Source: UBA1189 sp045544835 (GTDB lineage Bacteria > Bacteroidota > Bacteroidia > Bacteroidales > Bacteroidaceae). From it: DNA of 10,379 nt. The stretch is taken from positions 1 through 10,379 of the forward strand of contig JAZPZS010000107.1 in the NCBI GenBank assembly GCA_045544835.1. Reading direction: 5' to 3'. The notes below the pieces were generated by a model. The model saw nothing but the letters and a program-made list of their open reading frames with translations, was not told the DNA's origin and did no database searches. Positions 6,865 to 10,379 of the stretch are shown here, in pieces (the stretch's first letter is position 1; every line of letters begins with the position of its first letter). A program made the position numbers and the translations under genes.

Positions 6865-6931
6865 TGTTTTTCATGGTATTAGATTTTTAAAGTTGGAAGA
6901 TTGGTCGTCGGGATGACGACCTTCTTTTTTT
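6865..6931 (+). ncRNA. Candidate small noncoding RNA of about 65 nt
   Basis: A consensus promoter (6829-6859) is followed after about 40 nt of sequence by a strong intrinsic terminator. The terminator is a 7-bp stem, GGTCGTC (6903-6909) with GACGACC (6915-6921), a GGGAT loop, and a tract of TT, C and seven Ts to 6931. The enclosed segment (TTTTTCATGGTATTAGATTT, 6867-6886, and onward) has no credible peptide. Its wording resembles a leader I associate with recurring Bacteroidales intergenic transcripts, but I cannot name an Rfam family and do not rely on that. The end is well fixed by the terminator; the start is estimated from promoter spacing. The alternative is a short attenuated leader whose downstream gene has been lost or replaced. 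Confidence 0.55.
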
Positions 6932-6980
6932 ATGGAGATAATATAGCAGTTGTCCACTAACACTAAAATCTCAGCGTTGG

Positions 6981-7234
6981 TGTCATCCCGACAAAGCGAA
7001 GCGCCGAGGGATCCCGCGCAGGGCCGACGCGGTATGATAGCGTCGGTTAACTTACTGTTTCCCTCCTTCGCACCTCGGCCATTCAAGCAAGCTTGATGGC
7101 TCTCGGTTTGGCGTCGGTTGCGACGGCAACGCGGTATGATAGCGTTGCTTGCGACGAAGGAAACTTTAGTTTCCCTGAGGAGTCTCTTCTCTCAGGCGGC
7201 GTTTGCGAGATTTCTCGCTTTGCTCGAAATGACA
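6981..7234. repeat. Chain of short hairpins bounded by TGTCAT/ATGACA, probable dispersed intergenic repeat
   Basis: The segment opens with TGTCATCCCGAC and closes with CTCGAAATGACA, so TGTCAT and ATGACA frame it. Inside are at least six compact stems. They are 7024-7030 with 7040-7046, 7078-7087 with 7091-7100 (one bulge), 7126-7132 with 7142-7148, 7159-7165 with 7168-7174, 7174-7179 with 7191-7196, and 7205-7210 with 7213-7218. The first and third share the 9-nt loop GGTATGATA. No reading frame in it resembles a protein. It is GC-rich compared with the AT-rich DNA on both sides. This character fits dispersed palindromic repeats of the REP/intergenic-mosaic kind; copy number cannot be judged from one window. 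Confidence 0.65.
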
Positions 7235-7380
7235 CGAGACGTTTTGGACAACATCTATATTATTGCCTTTTTTATATCACCTCTCAAAGGTATAATTAAG
7301 CTAAAGCCCTACCGCACGCATCATAGGACAAGGGTTTTTCAATTCTTAAAATCTCGTTAAAAATAACAAAATATCATTAC
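7235..7380. other. AT-rich spacer between the hairpin chain and the regulator promoter
   Basis: No gene is visible here. On the minus strand TACCTTTG (complement of 7285-7292) matches the -7 consensus, but no TTTG lies at the correct distance, so a promoter reading toward the hairpin chain is only a weak possibility. A weak plus-strand stem (7303-7310 with 7331-7338, one wobble) ends in a short T-run. I see nothing else. Confidence 0.4.
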
Positions 7381-7382
7381 GC

Positions 7383-7396
7383 CATTCCTTGGAATG
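7383..7396. promoter_or_regulatory. Possible operator upstream of the Crp/Fnr-type gene
   Basis: CATTCC-TT-GGAATG is a perfect 6+6 inverted repeat. It lies 12 nt upstream of the -7 box TATCTTTG and so overlaps the expected -33 region. A dimeric regulator binding here would affect expression of the downstream gene, and Crp-family proteins often control their own promoters. The half-site does not match the classical TGTGA or TTGAT half-sites, so the link is inferred. Confidence 0.35.
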
Positions 7397-7408
7397 ACCC
7401 ATATTATT

Positions 7409-7416
7409 TATCTTTG
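7409..7416 (+). promoter_or_regulatory. Promoter -7 box of the Crp/Fnr-type gene
   Basis: TATCTTTG is an exact -7 match, with transcription expected near 7421 and a leader of about 20 nt before the ATG at 7442. A -33 TTTG at ideal spacing is missing; the region holds an inverted repeat instead, which is common at activator-dependent promoters. The box lies downstream of an in-frame ATG at 7394, which excludes that start. Confidence 0.6.
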
Positions 7417-7441
7417 CAACAAACTGCATAGATTATCAATC

Positions 7442-8113
7442 ATGGAATATACGATGTATGACACCTTACTGCAATTGCCATTATTTCAAGGCATGAGCAA
7501 GGATGGCCTATCAGAAGTAATAGAGAAGGCAAAGTTTCATTTTCAGAAGTTTGCCGACAAGGAAGTTGTTTTCAAGCAAGAAGAGACGTGCGACAAGTTG
7601 GTTTTTCTGCTCAGTGGCAAGTTGTCAGCTGAGACGGCAGCCCCATGTGGCACCTTCACATTCGAGGAAGTTTTCGAAGGGCCCTCTATTATTGAAGCCT
7701 ATTCACTATTTGGCCTCCGCCCCCGCTTTAAGGCAACCTATACAACCCGAAGCGAGGTGGCCCTACTCACTATTGACAAACAATATTTCTACGGAGTGCT
7801 GGAGAGATACGAAGTTTTCCGCATGAACTTCTTTAACCTGCTTACCAATCGAGCAGATCAGCTCCATGAACGCATATGGAGCATCAACGCCCAACAACTT
7901 GAGGGACGCCTTATCCACTTCATTCGCAGCATCAGCACGACAATGCATGGAACAAAGGTTCTTAGAGTAAAGATGGAAGACCTAGCCAACCTGCTCGACG
8001 ACACACGCCTTAACGTGTCCAACGTGCTCAACAAATGGCAAGAGGAGGGACTCATCGAGATGCGCCGCAAAGAGTTCGTATTTAACGATATCGCCAGCTT
8101 AAGGGCCATCTAG
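7442..8113 (+). CDS. Crp/Fnr-family transcription regulator
   Basis: The 223-aa protein has the two-domain Crp/Fnr layout. A cyclic-nucleotide-binding-type beta-barrel spans about residues 5-120 (ADKEVVFKQEETCDKLVFLL around 38-57), followed by a long dimerisation helix and a C-terminal winged helix-turn-helix (about 175-205). The recognition region EDLANLLDDTRLNVSNVLNK corresponds to the family's DLA-LLG-T--TVSR-L pattern. Only C50 and C69 occur in the N-terminal half, so an Fnr-type iron-sulfur cluster is unlikely, and the cyclic-nucleotide phosphate-binding Arg-Ser signature is not clear; the effector is unknown. The ATG at 7442 is chosen over the one at 7394 because the promoter box lies between them. 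The gene stands alone and converges on rplS. Confidence 0.88.
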   Translation: MEYTMYDTLLQLPLFQGMSKDGLSEVIEKAKFHFQKFADKEVVFKQEETCDKLVFLLSGKLSAETAAPCGTFTFEEVFEGPSIIEAYSLFGLRPRFKATYTTRSEVALLTIDKQYFYGVLERYEVFRMNFFNLLTNRADQLHERIWSINAQQLEGRLIHFIRSISTTMHGTKVLRVKMEDLANLLDDTRLNVSNVLNKWQEEGLIEMRRKEFVFNDIASLRAI

Positions 8114-8153
8114 GAGTACAGCCCCCAAAGTATTTTTGCAAAGAGCTTCCGAT

Positions 8154-8193
8154 AAATATAAAAAGCCTCCAAATTTGGAGGCTTTTTATATTT
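8154..8193. terminator. Perfect 40-nt palindromic bidirectional terminator
   Basis: Bases 8154-8193 are perfectly self-complementary, centred between 8173 and 8174. The core stem is GCCTCCAAA/TTTGGAGGC, with five As before it and five Ts after it. It thus gives a stem plus T-tract on both strands and serves the convergent regulator and rplS genes. Confidence 0.92.
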
Positions 8194-8209
8194 CGTAACA
8201 CGTAAGTGA

Positions 8210-8575
8210 TTACTTAGAGGTGACAACTCGTTTTTCTTTGATACGAGCCTTCTTACCGGTAAGAGCACGCAGGTAGTACAACTTAGCGCGACGAACCTTA
8301 CCAACCTTGTTCACTACGATGCTGTCGATAGCCGGTGAGTTGATGGGGAAGATACGCTCAACACCTACAGTACCAGACATCTTACGTACAGTAAAACGCT
8401 TGTTGTAGCCGTGACCTGAGATCTTGATTACTACACCGCGGTAGAGCTGTACACGCTCCTTGTTACCCTCGACAATACGATACGCTACGGTTACAGTGTC
8501 ACCAGCCTTGAAAGCAGGAACCTGCCCCTCTTTACCAGTAGCAAATGCTTCTTCAGCAATTTTAATTAAATCCAT
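8210..8575 (-). CDS. rplS: 50S ribosomal protein L19
   Basis: This structural protein of the large ribosomal subunit lies at the interface with the 30S subunit. The 121-aa product is full length and shows the L19 pattern throughout: FKAGDTVTVAYRIVEGNKER, then VQLYRGVVI, RKMSGTVGVERIFPINSP and the basic tail KVRRAKLYYLRALTGKKARI. In many bacteria rplS follows trmD, but here it is a single gene with its own promoter. It converges on the Crp-type gene and shares a terminator with it. The ATG at 8575 gives the standard N terminus (MDLIKIAEEAF). Confidence 0.97.
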   Translation of the reverse strand: MDLIKIAEEAFATGKEGQVPAFKAGDTVTVAYRIVEGNKERVQLYRGVVIKISGHGYNKRFTVRKMSGTVGVERIFPINSPAIDSIVVNKVGKVRRAKLYYLRALTGKKARIKEKRVVTSK

Positions 8576-8655
8576 TTCTTTTAATTATTAATTGTTATAT
8601 CGTCCCAACGCAACATATCAAGTTACTCTTCCTATGACAGCGATTGCGCGAAAGC
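8576..8655 (-). promoter_or_regulatory. Long rplS leader (about 80 nt), possible autoregulatory 5' UTR
   Basis: The distance from the predicted transcription start near 8655 to the rplS ATG is about 80 nt, several times longer than the other leaders estimated here (about 16-20 nt). The promoter-proximal part is GC-containing and could form local stems, and the last 25 nt are AT-rich. Ribosomal-protein leaders often bind the encoded protein, but no known L19 leader structure is recognised here. Confidence 0.3.
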
Positions 8656-8660
8656 GGGTG

Positions 8661-8692
8661 CAAAGGTATAATTTTATTATGAGACAGCCAAA
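8661..8692 (-). promoter_or_regulatory. Promoter of rplS
   Basis: Read on the minus strand, TTTG (complement of 8689-8692) and TACCTTTG (complement of 8661-8668) are 20 nt apart. This is a near-ideal Bacteroidetes promoter and suits a strongly expressed ribosomal gene. Confidence 0.8.
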
Positions 8693-8706
8693 TTATGCTG
8701 TTCCTT

Positions 8707-8739
8707 TTTGCCTATTCACCTAATTTTATTGTAATTTTG
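8707..8739 (+). promoter_or_regulatory. Promoter of the 5'-nucleotidase gene pair
   Basis: TTTG at 8707-8710 and TAATTTTG at 8732-8739 are 21 nt apart. The start point would be near 8745, about 20 nt ahead of the ATG at 8765. Its -33 box is only 14 nt from that of the divergent rplS promoter, so the two may compete or be coregulated. Confidence 0.75.
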
Positions 8740-8764
8740 CCCTATAAAAGAAAACCAAACAAGT

Positions 8765-9526
8765 ATGAGAAGAAAAATTCAGGCTATACTACTGGCTTGT
8801 ATATTCATCCTTACAGCCTGCCACACTGGCTATGAGGTAGTTCAAGTAAGTGGCACCCGTCACGGAATCAACACTTCGCTCGACTCATTGCCGCATGCTT
8901 TGACCACAGAATACCTCACCATATATAAAAACTATGTACATGAGATACAGGCACCCGTGCTCGGAGTAAGCACGCAGTATATGGAGGCAGGACGCCCCGA
9001 GAGCTTGCTATCGAACCTCACGGCCGACATTCTGCGCGAAGCTGCCATGAGATATGGCGGAACACCTGCCGATGTAGGCATCATGAACATGGGGGGACTA
9101 CGCAACACACTGCCCGAGGGCAACATCACAGTGGGTGATGTATATAAGATATTCCCTTTCGAAAACAAACTGTTCACACTGACGTTGACGGGAGAGCAGC
9201 TTCTCGACCTCTTCCGCCGCTTCGCTGCGGTAGGCGGACAGGGCATCAGTGGAGCACAGCTTACCGTAAGCAAGGACGGCCAGTTGCTGGGAGCTACGGT
9301 AAACAGCAAGGCTATAGAAAAGGAGCAAAACTACCGCATAGCCACCATCGACTATTTGGCTGAGGGGAACGACGGCATGAGCACACTACGCGAGGGCAAA
9401 GACCGTCAACTATTCGACACGCTCACCCTGCGCCAGGTGGTGACCAACTACATCATAGAGAAAACCAAAGAGGGAAGCAAGATTGATTCGAAGATAGAGG
9501 GGAGAATCCAAATCGTAGAAGACTAA
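8765..9526 (+). CDS. Lipoprotein consisting of a 5'-nucleotidase C-terminal domain
   Basis: The 253-aa protein has a short signal peptide with a lipobox ending LTAC (Cys19), so it should be lipid-anchored on the envelope. The remainder matches only the substrate-binding C-terminal half of UshA-type 5'-nucleotidases: NLTADILREAA (84-94), NMGGLRNTL (108-116), GNITVGDVYKIFPFENKL (119-136) and GNDGM (201-205). There is no metal-binding catalytic half in this frame; it is in the next gene, 13 nt downstream. Together they should supply one nucleotide-hydrolysing enzyme, with this protein recognising the nucleoside part. Where many relatives have an aromatic residue after the last DG there is Met205, so base stacking may differ. 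The domain call is firm; the partnership is inferred. Confidence 0.9.
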   Translation: MRRKIQAILLACIFILTACHTGYEVVQVSGTRHGINTSLDSLPHALTTEYLTIYKNYVHEIQAPVLGVSTQYMEAGRPESLLSNLTADILREAAMRYGGTPADVGIMNMGGLRNTLPEGNITVGDVYKIFPFENKLFTLTLTGEQLLDLFRRFAAVGGQGISGAQLTVSKDGQLLGATVNSKAIEKEQNYRIATIDYLAEGNDGMSTLREGKDRQLFDTLTLRQVVTNYIIEKTKEGSKIDSKIEGRIQIVED

Positions 9527-9539
9527 AAACCACATCAGC

Positions 9540-10367
9540 ATGAAACGTTTACTATACTTACTTATATTATTACCCATTGTGCCGCTAACGCTCTCAGCAC
9601 AAGCCGATAAGTATATCACCATCCTCCACACCAGCGACATGCACAGTTGCATTGAGCCTGACGGCAAGACGGGGCTGGGCGGTGTGGTACGCCGCGCGAC
9701 CTTTGTAGATCAGATGCGCAAGAATAAGCCGAACACACTACTGGTCGACTGTGGTGACTTTTCGCAAGGGTCGCTCTACTACAATCTCTTCAAGGGTGAA
9801 ACCGAGGTGATGATGATGAATGCAATGGGCTACGATGTAGCTACCATCGGCAATCACGAGTTTGACTTCGGACTCGACAACATGATGCGTATCTTCGCTA
9901 TGGCCGAGTTCCCTATTGTATCTACCAATTACGACTTCACAGGAACACCCGTAGAGGCCTTCGTCCGCCCTTACCATATCATGAAGGTCGATGGAGTACG
10001 TGTAGGCTTCGTTGGAGTAGGCCCCCAACTGGAAGGCCTGGTAGCCGAGGCTAATTGCAAGGGAGTGAAGTACCATGACCCTATCGCGGCTGCCGACTCT
10101 GTAGCTGCCATCCTCAAGGAACAAAAGAGGTGCGATGTGGTAGTGTGTCTATCACACCTCGGTTGGAAGACGGGCAATGGCGTTGACGACGAGCATCTGA
10201 TAGCTGGAAGCCGTAACATAGACCTCGTACTCGGCGGACACACGCACTCATACTTCAAGGAACCGCTTTACTATAAGAACCTTGACGGCCGCGACATCAT
10301 GCTGATGCACGTGGGCAAGAACGGACAGTATGTGAGCGAAACGGTGATAGGGTTAAATAAGGGTTGA
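9540..10367 (+). CDS. Secreted 5'-nucleotidase-type metallophosphatase (catalytic N-terminal domain only)
   Basis: The 275-aa protein begins with a signal peptide (about residues 1-22, ending SAQA) with no lipobox, so it should be periplasmic. It carries all metal and catalytic motifs of the UshA/CpdB metallophosphatase fold: HTSDMHS (D33, H35), DCGDFSQGS (D73), GNHEFDFG (N105, H106), SHLG (H206) and GGHTHS (H234, H236). It stops at a normal TGA right after the catalytic domain, where UshA would continue into its C-terminal domain. That domain is encoded separately just upstream. The expected reaction is release of phosphate from nucleotides or related phosphoesters, helping purine or phosphate salvage. 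The 13-nt spacing implies one transcript. It might alternatively act alone on other phosphoesters. Confidence 0.92.
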   Translation: MKRLLYLLILLPIVPLTLSAQADKYITILHTSDMHSCIEPDGKTGLGGVVRRATFVDQMRKNKPNTLLVDCGDFSQGSLYYNLFKGETEVMMMNAMGYDVATIGNHEFDFGLDNMMRIFAMAEFPIVSTNYDFTGTPVEAFVRPYHIMKVDGVRVGFVGVGPQLEGLVAEANCKGVKYHDPIAAADSVAAILKEQKRCDVVVCLSHLGWKTGNGVDDEHLIAGSRNIDLVLGGHTHSYFKEPLYYKNLDGRDIMLMHVGKNGQYVSETVIGLNKG

Positions 10368-10379
10368 GGGTTGAGGGTT
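10361..10379. repeat. GGGTTGA heptamer tandem repeat overlapping the metallophosphatase stop
   Basis: Two full copies of GGGTTGA and a partial third (GGGTT) run to the end of the window. The metallophosphatase stop codon TGA is inside the first copy. The array may continue beyond the window, so its true length is unknown. Confidence 0.7.

Noticed and set aside
7285..7292. Minus-strand TACCTTTG box that could drive antisense transcription of the hairpin chain
   Set aside because: No TTTG element lies at 19-21 nt from it, and the sequence is short enough to occur by chance in AT-rich DNA.
7093..7360. Short plus-strand frames across the hairpin chain
   Set aside because: The translations are low-complexity by-products of the palindromic DNA, several frames are open at once, and there is no promoter or start context.

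Overview
This window looks like ordinary chromosome from a member of the Bacteroidales (Bacteroides/Phocaeicola/Prevotella-like). Three things point there. The gene families match closely: MnmA, a DUF5063 protein followed by a DEDDy exonuclease and an RlmI-like methyltransferase, and a 5'-nucleotidase split over two genes. Shine-Dalgarno sequences are mostly absent. Promoter boxes of the Bacteroidetes sigma-ABfr type (TTTG, about 19-21 nt, TAnnTTTG) stand in front of several genes. These assignments come from reading the sequence and from knowledge of the families, not from a database search.

Layout. Positions 1-137 hold a short element with near-perfect 14-nt terminal inverted repeats and a terminator hairpin inside. 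It could be a MITE-like element or an insertion-sequence remnant. mnmA (211-1311, minus) follows and has a 30-nt palindrome just past its stop codon. Divergent from it, a MATE efflux pump gene and a cytidylate-kinase-like gene form a two-gene run (1433-3440). A YfcE-type phosphodiesterase gene (3535-4023) comes after an AT-rich spacer carrying a 17-nt inverted repeat. A tandem repeat with an 84-nt period (4071-4246) carries promoter-like boxes at the same phase in each unit. It leads into DUF5063, the 3'-5' exonuclease and the rRNA methyltransferase (4268-6698), which end in a clear terminator.

The 743-nt gap 6699-7441 is the least ordinary part. It contains a consensus promoter, about 65 nt of transcribed sequence and a strong terminator, which together look like a small RNA gene. 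After that comes a roughly 254-nt chain of short hairpins bounded by TGTCAT/ATGACA; two of these hairpins share an identical loop but have different, still paired, stems. A Crp/Fnr-family regulator gene (7442-8113) and rplS (8210-8575, minus) converge on a perfect 40-nt palindromic terminator. Divergent promoters then separate rplS from a two-gene 5'-nucleotidase unit, in which a lipoprotein with only the C-terminal domain (8765-9526) precedes a secreted catalytic metallophosphatase domain (9540-10367). The window ends in a GGGTTGA heptamer repeat.

Functionally the window mixes tRNA and rRNA modification with ribosome parts (MnmA, RlmI-like, L19), nucleotide metabolism (CMK-like kinase, periplasmic nucleotidase), a drug/cation exporter and one transcription regulator. 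I found no CRISPR array, phage module, toxin-antitoxin pair or defence system, and no convincing new protein system. The interesting signals are in the intergenic DNA.
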